A stretch of 64,000 bases of DNA from Gemmatimonadales bacterium (lineage in GTDB: Bacteria; Gemmatimonadota; Gemmatimonadetes; Longimicrobiales; Gaopeijiaceae): the NCBI GenBank assembly GCA_007692665.1, contig REBP01000074.1:1-64000 (forward strand). The letters are read 5' to 3'. Each line of letters opens with the position of its first letter. The stretch's first letter is position 1. The notes below the pieces were generated by a model that was not told the origin of the DNA, ran no database searches, and worked only from the letters and a program-made list of their open reading frames with translations. A program made the position numbers and the translations under genes. This document shows, in pieces, positions 36,040 to 44,552 of the stretch.

Positions 36040-37350
36040 ATGCGCACCACCTACACCAAGTACCGGGGCAGCTTTCTCGATGCCCTGAACCTGGAGTCGC
36101 TGCTCGAGCACCTGTCGGATTTCCTGCTGGACGGCGGGTTCGCCGGGGGTCCCCACTATCACCCCTGGTGGGGATGGTCGGGAGACGACGACACGAACTC
36201 CACCGATTCGCTGAAGGAGGCTCTCCTCCGGGCACTCCTCGAGACCGGGCAGCTCACCCCCGAAATGCTGGATGAACTGCGCGGGGAGGGTGAGGGGGAT
36301 GCGGATCTGCGGGCGGCTATCGCCCAGATGCTCGACGACCTGATCGAGCGGCTCGAGGCGGAAGGTTTCCTGACCACGGATCCGGGCCCGGGGGGCCCGG
36401 GCACCCCGCTCGATCCCGAGGGGAAGGGCGGCAAGATCGACGAGGCGCGGGAGGCGGCCAGGAGCGTGGACTTCAACCTGACCCGGAAGGGGATGGACTT
36501 CCTGGGCTACCGGGCGCTCCGCGGGCTCCTGGGGGCCATGGGGCAGGGGAGCGCCGGGTCCCACGACACACCGGCCCTCTCCACGGGGGTGGAGGCCGGG
36601 GCGGCGAGCCGTCCGTACGAGTTCGGCGACACCATGAACCTGGACCTGCCGGGCACGCTGAAGCGGGCCATGGCGCGGGCAGCGGCCGAGGGCAAGACCG
36701 GCATGCCCACGCTGCCGCTGGAGCTGGACTACGGCGACCTGATGGTGAACCAGGCCGAATTCCGGTCCTCGTGCGCCACCGTGCTCATGCTCGACATCTC
36801 CCACTCCATGGTGCTCTACGGCGAGGACCGCTTTTCGCCGGCCAAGCGGGTGGCGCTGGCGCTCTCGCACCTGATCCGGACCCAGTACCCGGGGGACACC
36901 CTCCGGGTGGTGACCTTCGGGGACCGGGCGCAGGAGATCCCCCTCTCCCGGCTGGGGAAGGCGCAGGTGGGGCCCTTCCACACCAACACCGCCGAAGGTC
37001 TCGAGGTGGCGCGGCGCATCCTCCTCTCCGAGGGGAAGGAGATGCGGCAGATCATCATGGTCACCGACGGGAAGCCCTCGGCCATGACGCTCCCCGACGG
37101 CCGGGTCTACACGAACTCGGGCGGGCTCGACCCCAGGATCCTCCAGGCCACCTACCGGGAGGTGGCGGCGTGCCGGAAGTCCGGGATCCTCATCAACACC
37201 TTCATGCTGGCGGAGGACCCGTACCTGGTGCAGTTCGTCGCGAAGGTCTCGGAGATCGCCCGGGGGAAGGCCTACTTCACCAGCACGCTGACGCTGGGGC
37301 AGTACATCATGATGGACTTCCTCAAGGGGAAGCGGAGGCGCGTCGGTTGA
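36040..37350 (+). CDS. VWA-domain protein, probable partner of the MoxR-like ATPase
   Basis: A 436-residue cytosolic protein with a helical N-terminal half and a C-terminal von Willebrand A domain. The metal-ion site is complete: DISHS (252-256), a conserved Thr in NTAEG, and the Asp of VTDGKPS. A Gly/Pro-rich linker (about 114-135) separates the halves. Such proteins act with MoxR/ChlI-type ATPases in metal insertion or protein activation; the ATPase gene lies 3.4 kb upstream on the same strand, with unrelated genes on the other strand between. Its stop overlaps the next start (TTGA). Confidence 0.85.
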   Translation: MRTTYTKYRGSFLDALNLESLLEHLSDFLLDGGFAGGPHYHPWWGWSGDDDTNSTDSLKEALLRALLETGQLTPEMLDELRGEGEGDADLRAAIAQMLDDLIERLEAEGFLTTDPGPGGPGTPLDPEGKGGKIDEAREAARSVDFNLTRKGMDFLGYRALRGLLGAMGQGSAGSHDTPALSTGVEAGAASRPYEFGDTMNLDLPGTLKRAMARAAAEGKTGMPTLPLELDYGDLMVNQAEFRSSCATVLMLDISHSMVLYGEDRFSPAKRVALALSHLIRTQYPGDTLRVVTFGDRAQEIPLSRLGKAQVGPFHTNTAEGLEVARRILLSEGKEMRQIIMVTDGKPSAMTLPDGRVYTNSGGLDPRILQATYREVAACRKSGILINTFMLAEDPYLVQFVAKVSEIARGKAYFTSTLTLGQYIMMDFLKGKRRRVG

Positions 37351-38276
37351 GCGCGGGAGAGGCGAAGGCCGGCCGGGAGGGCGGCCGGGAGGGCGGCCCG
37401 GAGGCCACGGGCGTCCAGTACCGGGTGGTGGACGCCTTCACCGACCGGCCCTTCGCGGGGAATCCGGCGGCGGTGGTCCTGGACGCGGATGGCTTCCCGG
37501 ACGAGCTCTTCCAGTCCGTCGCCACCGAGATGAACCTGTCCGAGACGGCGTTTCCCCATGCGGCGGGACTGGACGGCGTCCGCGTCCTCCGGTGGTTCAC
37601 GCCGACGACGGAAGTGTCCCTCTGCGGGCACGCCACGCTGGCCGCGGCCCACGCCCTCCTCGAGGCAGGGGCAGCGCCGCCCCTGCGCTTCCTCTCCCGA
37701 TCCGGGCCGCTCAACGTGGAACGGGATGAAGACGGACGGCTGAGACTGGATTTTCCTGCCGATCCGCCCGCGGAGGGACCTCCCCCCCACGGCCTCCTCG
37801 ACGCGCTGGGGGTGCCGGAGGGCACCCGGGTCCGGTTCGCCGCAGGCACCCGGTGCTCGCTCCTGGAGCTCGTGGAGCAGGATGCCGCCTTCCTGGCATC
37901 CCTTGACCCGGACATGCGCGCCCTTGGCCGGGTCGACCTCCCGGACGGGGTCATGGGCGTCTCGGTCACCACACGGCTGGGACTTCCCGCCCCTCTGGAC
38001 TTCGCCTCGAGGTTCTTCGGGCCCTGGGTGGGCGTGGACGAGGATCCGGTGACCGGAATGGCGCACTGCCTGCTCGGTCCCTGGTGGGCGGCGCGCCTGG
38101 GGCGAGAGCCGGACGGGGCGGGACTCGAGGCCCTCCAGGGCGGGGTGCGGCAGGGTCGGCTGAGGGTCGAGATGCGTGGGGCCCGGGTTCACCTGGTGGG
38201 GCAGGCCGTCACGGTGGCCGAGGGGGTGCTTCGGGTCGGACGTGGCCAGGGGGTCAGAAGCGCGCCACCAGCGTGA
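37347..38276 (+). CDS. PhzF-family isomerase-like protein
   Basis: Member of the PhzF fold family, which includes phenazine isomerase and many enzymes of unknown substrate. The 309 residues show the paired-domain plan: N-terminal VVDAFTDRPFAGNPAAVV, NLSETAF with the catalytic Glu66, WFTPTTEVSLCGHATLA, and C-terminal GVDEDPVTGMAHC. No phenazine genes are nearby, so the name marks only the family. I start at the TTG overlapping the VWA stop (37347), with GGAGG eight bases upstream; the first 20 residues are an Arg/Glu/Gly repeat. The 3' end overlaps the DUF481 gene by 23 bases. Confidence 0.85.
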   Translation: MSAGEAKAGREGGREGGPEATGVQYRVVDAFTDRPFAGNPAAVVLDADGFPDELFQSVATEMNLSETAFPHAAGLDGVRVLRWFTPTTEVSLCGHATLAAAHALLEAGAAPPLRFLSRSGPLNVERDEDGRLRLDFPADPPAEGPPPHGLLDALGVPEGTRVRFAAGTRCSLLELVEQDAAFLASLDPDMRALGRVDLPDGVMGVSVTTRLGLPAPLDFASRFFGPWVGVDEDPVTGMAHCLLGPWWAARLGREPDGAGLEALQGGVRQGRLRVEMRGARVHLVGQAVTVAEGVLRVGRGQGVRSAPPA

Positions 38277-39054
38277 TCTGGATCTGGCCGTCGCGATTCG
38301 TCTCGGCTCCTCGCTCCTGCGCGCCTGAATCGAAGTCGGTGATGACGGTAAGGCGGAGGGCCACGACCTCGGTCAGGCTGTACGAGAACGCGTTCCGGGT
38401 GGAAAGCGTGTAATTCCCGAACGAATCGAAGACCGGCCGGTACGAGTTGTTCGAATCCAGCGTGAACCGATTGTCGAGGTAGGCACGCCGGATCCTGAGG
38501 TTCGACGACCATCGGGCCAGTCCGACGTCCTCTTCGGTGCCCCGCCCGCCCTCCCGGGCATACGTCCGTTCCGCGAGGATGGAGGCGGAAAGGTCGACCC
38601 GGTTGCGCCGATCCCGATCCCAGCTCACCCGAAAGCCGGCTCCCGCGTTGTACCGGAGCGCGATGCGGCGTTCGAAGGCCGATTCCATGCGTCCGGACAC
38701 GAAGGGCCGGTAGCGTTCGGTGGGGCGAAAGTCCAGGGATGCGCTGGCGGCCCAGTTCCGCCGGTTCACCTCGCGGATGCCGTCCCGGTCCGTGGCCTCT
38801 CCGTAGGCGAAGCGGAATTCCGAGGCTGATTCGAAGAGGGAATCGGCCCGTTCCACCAGGACGCGGGAACTCACCTGCGTCTGCTCCCGGTTTCCGAAGA
38901 AGAAGTTGCCACCCAGTTCTCCCTCGGCCTTCCAGTCCCGGTCCTGGCTCTGGGCAACGGCGGCGTCGCCCCCGGCGGTCAGCCCGGCCGCGAACACGAG
39001 GGCCGACACCAGGGCGCGCCAGGGCCCCGATCCTCCCCGGCGTGGCGATGTCAC
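38254..39054 (-). CDS. DUF481-type outer-membrane beta-barrel protein
   Basis: A 266-residue secreted protein with a signal peptide (ending near AAVAQSQ) and a series of amphipathic beta strands of about ten residues each, separated by short turns (WKAEGELGGNFFFGNREQTQ, FRFAYGEATD, LTVITDFDSGAQ), ending in aromatic Phe. This fits DUF481-like barrels. The GTG start overlaps the ctaG stop (GTGA), so it is translated as the last gene of the cytochrome oxidase run. Its role there is unknown; an outer-membrane pore or anchor for the envelope is possible. Overlap with phzF on the other strand is 23 bases. Confidence 0.75.
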   Translation of the reverse strand: MTSPRRGGSGPWRALVSALVFAAGLTAGGDAAVAQSQDRDWKAEGELGGNFFFGNREQTQVSSRVLVERADSLFESASEFRFAYGEATDRDGIREVNRRNWAASASLDFRPTERYRPFVSGRMESAFERRIALRYNAGAGFRVSWDRDRRNRVDLSASILAERTYAREGGRGTEEDVGLARWSSNLRIRRAYLDNRFTLDSNNSYRPVFDSFGNYTLSTRNAFSYSLTEVVALRLTVITDFDSGAQERGAETNRDGQIQITLVARF

Positions 39055-39881
39055 GGCCCCGTCTCGCCGGTGGGAAGAGCCTCCGGGTCCTCGCGCCAGC
39101 TCCGGTACTCGTACGAAGTCCACCGGAAGAACACCACCGTGATGGCGATCCAGAAGACCAGCATCCCCGGAATCCACATGATCAGGCCGCCGAGCCGCTG
39201 GTCATCGAGGGGAGAGAGCGCCGTGATGCGGGGGGCTGCAGCGTACCAGGTGTAGAGCACTTCGTTGGACAGCGTGATCAGGGCCGACACCACGGTGCCG
39301 GGAATCCCGAACAGGAAGATCCACGCCATGAGGAAGGGCCCGGTGGGAATCCGGACGAGCTCCCGAACCGGCGACATGATGGGCCACCACATCATGACGG
39401 CCACGACCATGAAACTCAGGTGCTGGACGATGTGAACCGTGTGGTCCATCAGCGCCATGTTGTACCAGTGCGGGAAGTGCCAGAAGATGAACACCACGTT
39501 GTAGGCGACGTACGCGATGACCGGGTGGGTCAGGAACCGACCCACGGCCAGCACAGGGCGGTACTGGAGCGCCTTCCGGATCAGTTCGGGGGGCAGGCCC
39601 CAGATCAGGAGGGGGGGCATGAGCAGCATCAGGAGAAGATGCTGGACCATGTGGGCCGTGAAGAGGTAGCCGTCGGCCCATTCGTGGAGTGGGCCGTTCA
39701 GCGAGAAGAAGATGACGAGGACGGCCGCGGTCCAGGATGCTGCCCGGCGGAAGCCGGGGCGCACGTCGTCCGACCAGCCCAGCCGGCGCCGCGCGGGCCC
39801 GGTGGCCAGCCAGTACACGCCCAGGAGGTAGACGCACCCGATCAGGATGCTGGGGAAAACCTCGAATCCGTGGAAATCCAT
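39051..39881 (-). CDS. ctaG: Cytochrome c oxidase assembly protein CtaG (caa3 type)
   Basis: Membrane protein needed for assembly of caa3-type oxidase, probably copper delivery. The 276 residues have seven hydrophobic helices and the family motifs LHEWADGYLFTAHMVQHLLLM and FWHFPHWYN with several conserved histidines. It is the Bacillus-type CtaG, not the Cox11-type. It stands after the structural genes coxBACD, with a hairpin in the 78-base gap before it, and is coupled to the DUF481 gene behind it. Confidence 0.9.
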   Translation of the reverse strand: MDFHGFEVFPSILIGCVYLLGVYWLATGPARRRLGWSDDVRPGFRRAASWTAAVLVIFFSLNGPLHEWADGYLFTAHMVQHLLLMLLMPPLLIWGLPPELIRKALQYRPVLAVGRFLTHPVIAYVAYNVVFIFWHFPHWYNMALMDHTVHIVQHLSFMVVAVMMWWPIMSPVRELVRIPTGPFLMAWIFLFGIPGTVVSALITLSNEVLYTWYAAAPRITALSPLDDQRLGGLIMWIPGMLVFWIAITVVFFRWTSYEYRSWREDPEALPTGETGP

Positions 39882-39908
39882 GGTGTGCAGCCCTCGGGTG
39901 ACTGCCGT

Positions 39909-39944
39909 CGGGGCCGGGGAGGTCGCCGCCGACTCCCGGCCCCG
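39909..39944 (-). terminator. Strong hairpin between coxD and ctaG
   Basis: The 13-base arm at 39909-39921 pairs with the 12-base arm at 39933-39944 (CTCCCGGCCCCG) with one bulged G and an 11-base loop. It lies between the stop of coxD and the start of ctaG and has no T-run. It may reduce expression of the assembly genes relative to the oxidase subunits, or act as a processing site. Confidence 0.4.
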
Positions 39945-39959
39945 TCATTTCCGACCCGG

Positions 39960-40295
39960 CTAGTGGAACCGGGGAAGGACCTGGTAGAGCACGATGAGGG
40001 CACTGACCATGAACACCGCCAGGACGACCCCGGACATGAAGAGCCAGGTAAGGGCCCGGTGGTCCATCTTCAGGTGCATGAAGTACATGACCACGAGGAT
40101 GAGTTTCGCCGTCGACAGGATGATGAGGATCGGGACCTCTACGGCCTCGAACGCCTCGATGAGGTAGACCGCGACCTCGACGAAGGTGAGCACGGCCAGG
40201 ATCACGCCGATCCAGACGTACATGGCCACCGAGCCCTGTTTCTCGCCGTGTGCGACGTCGGGCTTGGAATCCGTGACTCGGGTAGACTCGCTCAT
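39960..40295 (-). CDS. ctaF: Cytochrome c oxidase subunit IV (CoxD/CtaF type)
   Basis: Small membrane subunit of caa3 oxidase, 111 residues with three helices (about 26-47, 54-74, 84-105). The segment AKLILVVMYFMHLKMDHRALTW is the conserved mark of prokaryotic subunit IV. It begins ten bases after the subunit III gene and is part of the cox operon. It stabilises the complex and is not catalytic. Confidence 0.9.
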   Translation of the reverse strand: MSESTRVTDSKPDVAHGEKQGSVAMYVWIGVILAVLTFVEVAVYLIEAFEAVEVPILIILSTAKLILVVMYFMHLKMDHRALTWLFMSGVVLAVFMVSALIVLYQVLPRFH

Positions 40296-40305
40296 GGGGG
40301 CGTCC

Positions 40306-40926
40306 TTACGGAATCAGGTACACGAGGGTGAAGATCACGATCCAGATGATGTCCACGAAGTGCCAGTAGAGCCCGGCGACCTCGACCTGGTCCGACTTCG
40401 AGGGGGGGATCTTTCCCTGGTGGATGCGCCAGGCCAGGATCGCCATCCAGATCATGCCCACGGCCACGTGGGCCTTGTGCGTCCCGGTGAGCACGTAATA
40501 AGAGGAGCCGAAGGTACTCGACCCCAGCGTCAGCCCGTACCCGATGTACTTGAGGTAGCTCTGGAACTCGAGGTACAGGAACGCGCCGCCCATGGCGATG
40601 ACCGCGAAGAGCCACCCGATGGCCACGTTCCTCTTCGCCTCGTGCACGTAGTGCAGCGCGAGCACCATGGCCAGCGACGAGAAGAGGAGGATCGTGGTCG
40701 ACAGCGTCGTGTGCAGGATGTCGAACAGGTCCGCCGGGTAGGGGCCGACGATGGCCGACCCCTTGTACACCATGTAGGTGGAGATCAGGGTCCCGAAGAA
40801 GAGGCACTCCGACGCGAGGAAGGTCCAGAATCCCAGCTTGAAGTTGGAGATGCCCGTGTTCGTGGCGTGGGCGTCATGGGACGCGTGCGCGTCGGGCGAA
40901 TCGTGCACGGCGGCGGTGTGGGCCAT
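40306..40926 (-). CDS. ctaE: Cytochrome c oxidase subunit III
   Basis: Membrane subunit III of the caa3 oxidase, 206 residues with five helices. The conserved segments FLASECLFFGTLISTYM, VYKGS, GTHKAHVAVGMIWM and YWHFVDIIWIVIFTLVYL (split by short gaps) identify it. It is the short form that lacks the first two helices found in mitochondrial subunit III, as in other caa3 oxidases. The start ATG at 40926 lies two bases after the subunit I stop; a longer in-frame start is a shadow. Confidence 0.93.
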   Translation of the reverse strand: MAHTAAVHDSPDAHASHDAHATNTGISNFKLGFWTFLASECLFFGTLISTYMVYKGSAIVGPYPADLFDILHTTLSTTILLFSSLAMVLALHYVHEAKRNVAIGWLFAVIAMGGAFLYLEFQSYLKYIGYGLTLGSSTFGSSYYVLTGTHKAHVAVGMIWMAILAWRIHQGKIPPSKSDQVEVAGLYWHFVDIIWIVIFTLVYLIP

Positions 40927-40928
40927 GA

Positions 40929-42767
40929 TCAGTGCCCCTCCGGGAAGGCGGGCTCGAAGGCCCACATCAGGACGCAGAAGAAGACCGGAACGATCCCGAG
41001 AACGATGACCCACCAGATGCCGGTCATGACGAGAGCCCAGGCCAGCGTGATCGCGAAGGCGAGCAGGATGGGCCAGTAGGAGGGAACCGGCATGACGGGC
41101 TCTTCTGCCGGGTCCGGCATGGTCACGGCCAGGACCTCTTCCCGCTCACCGGCGTTCCACAGCGGCTCGCGGCTCCGGACCACGGGAATCTCGGGGAAAT
41201 TGTAGTGATGGGGCGGCGAGGGGATCGACCACTCCAGCGTCGCCGCGTTCCAGGGGTTCGGTCCGGCCGGCGCACCCCTCCTTGCGCTCCTGTAGATGTT
41301 CCAGGCCATGATCAGGGCGGAAATCCCGAAGATGAACGCGCCCACGGTGGAGAGCTGGTTGTAGAGGTCGACGTTCAGTTCGGCCGAGTAGGTGTAGATG
41401 CGGCGCGGCATTCCGAACAGCCCCGAGAAGTGCATGGGGAAGAAGGTCAGGTTGAACCCGACCATCGTGGTCCAGAAATGCCACTTGCCGAGCGTCTCGT
41501 CGAGGAATTTCCCCGTGACCTTGGGAAACCAGTAGTAGAGCCCGGCCCAGAGCCCCATCATGGCGCCACCCACGATGACGTAGTGGAAGTGCGCCACCAC
41601 GAAGTAGGAGTCATGCTGCTGCAGGTTCACCGGGGCGGAGGCGTGCATGATGCCGGAGAGCCCGCCCACGGTGAAGACCGCCAGGAGACCCACCGAGAAG
41701 AGCATGGCCGTGGTGAATTGCACGCTCCCCCCCCACATCGTCGCGATCCAGTTGAAGATCTTGACCCCGGTGGGGATGGCGATGATCATCGTCGCGGCCA
41801 CGAAGAACGAGTCGGCGATGGGGCCGAGTCCCACGGTGAACATGTGGTGGCTCCAGACCCCCCAGCCGATGAAGCCGATGAGGATCCCGGCATAGACCAC
41901 GATGGGATACCCGAAGAGCGGCTTCCTCGAGAACGTGGGGATCACGTCCGAGATCACCCCGAAGGCCGGGAGGATCAGGATGTAGACCTCGGGGTGTCCG
42001 AAGATCCAGAAGAGATGCTGCCAGAGCACCGGGTCGCCGCCCATGGCCGGTTCGAAGAAGACCGATCCGAAGGTGCGGTCGAAGCCCAGGAAGATCAGGG
42101 CCACGGCGATGACCGGAATCGCGGTGATGAGCAGGAAGCTCGTCACGAAGGTCATCCAGGTGAACAGCGGCATCCGCATCATCTTCATGCCGGGCGCGCG
42201 CATGTTCACGATGGTGGTGATGAAGTTCACACCACCGGCAATGGACGCGATGCCGATGATCGAGAGCCCGATGAACCAGAAGTCCGTGTTGAGCCCGGGA
42301 GAGTAGGCCGAGGAGGTGAGGGTGGAGTACCCGACCCAGCTCGCGTGCGGTGCCTGGCCGATGAACCAGCCCAGGTTGATGTAGATCCCGCCGAACAGGA
42401 AGATCCAGTACGACAGGGCGTTCAGCCGCGGGAAGGCCACGTCCCGCGCCCCGATCTGGAGGGGCACGACGTAGTTGAAGAATGCCACCGCCATGGGCAT
42501 GGCCACGAGGAAGACCATCGTGGTGCCATGCATCGTGAAGAGCTGGTTGTAGAGCTCCGGCGAGATCAGCGACTGCTCGGGGTTCCACAGCTGCATCCGG
42601 ATGATCAGTGCCTCGACCCCGCCCACGAAGAAGAAGAACGTGGCCGTGATGAAGTACATGATGGCGATCCGCTTGTGATCGACCGTCGTGATCCAGCTCC
42701 AGAGCCCCGTGGGCTCGTCGTGCGTCGAATGACCCGCGTGGGCCTGATCGATGGTTGCCGTCGACAT
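40929..42767 (-). CDS. ctaD: Cytochrome c oxidase subunit I
   Basis: Catalytic haem-copper subunit that reduces oxygen and pumps protons. In 612 residues the ligands are all present: His80 (MHGTTM) and His395 for low-spin haem, His393 for haem a3, and CuB ligands His258 (GHPEVY, cross-linked to Tyr262), His307 and His308. GHPEV with Glu260 places it in the A1 type of oxidases, which use a D-channel glutamate. There are 12 core helices plus C-terminal extra helices that correspond to part of subunit III in fused forms. It lies 23 bases after coxB. Confidence 0.96.
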   Translation of the reverse strand: MSTATIDQAHAGHSTHDEPTGLWSWITTVDHKRIAIMYFITATFFFFVGGVEALIIRMQLWNPEQSLISPELYNQLFTMHGTTMVFLVAMPMAVAFFNYVVPLQIGARDVAFPRLNALSYWIFLFGGIYINLGWFIGQAPHASWVGYSTLTSSAYSPGLNTDFWFIGLSIIGIASIAGGVNFITTIVNMRAPGMKMMRMPLFTWMTFVTSFLLITAIPVIAVALIFLGFDRTFGSVFFEPAMGGDPVLWQHLFWIFGHPEVYILILPAFGVISDVIPTFSRKPLFGYPIVVYAGILIGFIGWGVWSHHMFTVGLGPIADSFFVAATMIIAIPTGVKIFNWIATMWGGSVQFTTAMLFSVGLLAVFTVGGLSGIMHASAPVNLQQHDSYFVVAHFHYVIVGGAMMGLWAGLYYWFPKVTGKFLDETLGKWHFWTTMVGFNLTFFPMHFSGLFGMPRRIYTYSAELNVDLYNQLSTVGAFIFGISALIMAWNIYRSARRGAPAGPNPWNAATLEWSIPSPPHHYNFPEIPVVRSREPLWNAGEREEVLAVTMPDPAEEPVMPVPSYWPILLAFAITLAWALVMTGIWWVIVLGIVPVFFCVLMWAFEPAFPEGH

Positions 42768-42790
42768 CGAGCTTGATTCCTGGCTGCGGG

Positions 42791-44035
42791 TTACCTGAGG
42801 CTCAGCAGGTAGGCGGATACCGCCCGCACCTGCTCATCGTCGAGGCCGGTGGCCGGCCAGAAGAAGGGGGAGCCGGCCACGATGCGGGACTCCATGTTGT
42901 AGCCGGTGCCCGGCATGTTCACCCCGGGCTTGAACCTCTCGGGGTCGATGATCCATGCCGCCAGGTTCTCCGGCGTGTTCTCCATGATCCCGGCCGCGAG
43001 GGACGTCCGGAGCCCGAACAGCGTGAGGTTGGGCCCGATATCACCCTGGGCCGCCGTCCCCGTGATGGCATGACAGGCACCGCATGCGGCCTGGTTCAGG
43101 AAGATGTCCCGCCCGGTGGCCACCAGGTCGTCGTCAGCCGCATCACCGGCCTGCGCCGTGGCCATGCCGGACTCGACCTCGTCGTCGCGGGGGCCCACGG
43201 CGGTTCCGGCTTCCGGATCGGCGCCCTCGATGACGCCCGGGTCCCCGGGGATCGCGGCGCCGCTCGAGTCGAACCACCCCGCGACCCAGGCGTCGAAGTC
43301 GCCTTCCGTCACCACGTTCACCCGCATGCTCATGAACGCATGCGACTCACCGCAGAATTCGGCGCACTGCCCCATGTACAGTCCCGGCTCGTTGGGAGTG
43401 AAATAAAGCCAGTTGTACCGGGGATCCTGGCCTTCCCGAACAGCACGCACCGGGTTCACGTCGCGCTTCCCTCCCAGGAGGGGCACCCAGAAGGAGTGGA
43501 TGACGTCCACAGAGCCGAGGCGCAGGCTCACCGGTCGATCGACGGGCAGCCAGAGCTCGTTCGCGGTGGTGACCCCCTGTTCCGGATAGTGGAATTCCCA
43601 CCAGAAGCGGTGACCCGTCACCTCGACGACGATGGGGTCCCCCTCCAGCGGACGCTGGGTTGCAAACACGGCCTGGATCGTGGGAATCGCGATGGCCACC
43701 ACGATGAGTGCCGGCCCCACCGTCCACCCGATCTCGAGACCCAGGTGACCCCGGATCTGTTTCGGTTTCGGATCGTCCGGCCGAGCCCGGAACTTCACGA
43801 GCGTCCAGCTCAGTGCGATCCAGACCACGGCGAGGATCAGCATGGTCCACCAGAAGATGCTCACGTAGAGACCGTGAATGATCTCGGCGAAGTCGCTTCG
43901 GGGGTCGATGGTGGACTGGGGGTACTCGACGCCGCAGCCGGTGGCCAGGGCGAGGAGCAGGATCGGGAGGAGCGCCCGGAGAGGGGCGCCGACTCGGGGC
44001 CTCACTCCTGACTTCCAGTTCGGGAGCACGCGCAT
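42791..44035 (-). CDS. ctaC: Cytochrome c oxidase subunit II with fused cytochrome c (caa3 type)
   Basis: Lipoprotein subunit that accepts electrons through CuA. In 414 residues: lipobox LATGC (Cys34), two membrane helices (about 55-80 and 102-122), the CuA domain with His180, Cys224, Cys228, His232 and Met235, an acidic Ala/Asp linker (about 255-305), and a fused cytochrome c with CGACH (318-322) and Met in VNMPGTG. The fused haem domain makes this a caa3 oxidase, so alternative complex III may pass electrons straight to it. It heads the cox operon. Confidence 0.95.
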   Translation of the reverse strand: MRVLPNWKSGVRPRVGAPLRALLPILLLALATGCGVEYPQSTIDPRSDFAEIIHGLYVSIFWWTMLILAVVWIALSWTLVKFRARPDDPKPKQIRGHLGLEIGWTVGPALIVVAIAIPTIQAVFATQRPLEGDPIVVEVTGHRFWWEFHYPEQGVTTANELWLPVDRPVSLRLGSVDVIHSFWVPLLGGKRDVNPVRAVREGQDPRYNWLYFTPNEPGLYMGQCAEFCGESHAFMSMRVNVVTEGDFDAWVAGWFDSSGAAIPGDPGVIEGADPEAGTAVGPRDDEVESGMATAQAGDAADDDLVATGRDIFLNQAACGACHAITGTAAQGDIGPNLTLFGLRTSLAAGIMENTPENLAAWIIDPERFKPGVNMPGTGYNMESRIVAGSPFFWPATGLDDEQVRAVSAYLLSLR

Positions 44036-44069
44036 GATTTCAGACCCTGGCGTGGTCGTTGCGAGCAGC

Positions 44070-44106
44070 CCCCCCTCGACCCTGGCTTCTCTCGAAGGTC
44101 GGGGGG
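44070..44106 (-). terminator. Hairpin between the Trm112-like gene and coxB
   Basis: GGTCGGGGGG (44097-44106) pairs with CCCCCC...GACC (44070-44081) with a two-base bulge and a loop of about 15. It starts nine bases past the Trm112-like stop and ends 35 bases before coxB. It could end the short transcript and leave coxB to its own promoter. There is no T-run. Confidence 0.4.
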
Positions 44107-44114
44107 AGATCCGC

Positions 44115-44372
44115 TCAGGAAAATGCGTCGAGAGGGATCGCCTCGTCGATGAGCATCACCGGGATGTCATCGCGAATCGGGTAGAGAAGAAGACCGTCTT
44201 CCCGGACAAGAGCCGCATCAAGGGCGCCTCGCACCGGGGTCCCCTCCCTGTTCAGCAGGGTACCTTCCGAAATCGCCCTGTTCACCTTCGCAAGGAGATC
44301 GGCGTCGGCGAGTCGCACCGGCGTCCTGGTTTCCGGGCAGACGAGGATATCGAGAAGTTCGGAGTTGACCAT
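44115..44372 (-). CDS. Trm112-family protein
   Basis: Small protein of 85 residues in the Trm112p/UPF0434 family. The N-terminus LLDILVCPETRTPV and the C-terminal block LLLYPIRDDIPVMLIDEAI are characteristic. The usual bacterial form has CPxCxG; here only the first cysteine is kept, so zinc binding is doubtful. In other organisms Trm112 proteins are activators of methyltransferases; no such partner lies next to it. The region upstream holds a TGTCAACC palindrome. Confidence 0.85.
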   Translation of the reverse strand: MVNSELLDILVCPETRTPVRLADADLLAKVNRAISEGTLLNREGTPVRGALDAALVREDGLLLYPIRDDIPVMLIDEAIPLDAFS

Positions 44373-44390
44373 CTAAAATCCCCAGGGCGG

Positions 44391-44409
44391 TGTCAACCAG
44401 GGGTTGACA
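44391..44409. promoter_or_regulatory. TGTCAACC-AGG-GGTTGACA palindrome in the Trm112 / DUF192 divergent spacer
   Basis: Perfect eight-base arms with a three-base centre. Each arm contains TTGACA, the consensus -35, on one strand. The minus-strand copy lies 19-24 bases upstream of the Trm112-like ATG, too close for a normal leader. The site looks more like an operator than a promoter pair. Confidence 0.4.
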
Positions 44410-44470
44410 GTTCTTGCCGAAGCCCCCCACTTGGCAGCACCTTCGGCGAGTCATTCGAGGGGCCTTCCGT

Positions 44471-44499
44471 TTCCGCACAAAGGCGGCGCAATCTAGCAT
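44471..44499 (+). promoter_or_regulatory. Possible promoter of the DUF192 lipoprotein gene
   Basis: TTCCGC (44471-44476) and TAGCAT (44494-44499) are 17 bases apart and lie about 50 bases before the ATG at 44553. The -35 match is weak (TTxxxx), the -10 match is fair. No other candidate in the 180-base spacer is better. Confidence 0.3.
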
Positions 44500-44552
44500 C
44501 TTTCGCCCGCAGATGCGAGATCCCGCTTCCTCTCACGACCCGGTCCGCCGCC

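Noticed and set aside
37347-38276. Phenazine biosynthesis
   Set aside because: PhzF is a broad family and no other phenazine gene is in the window.
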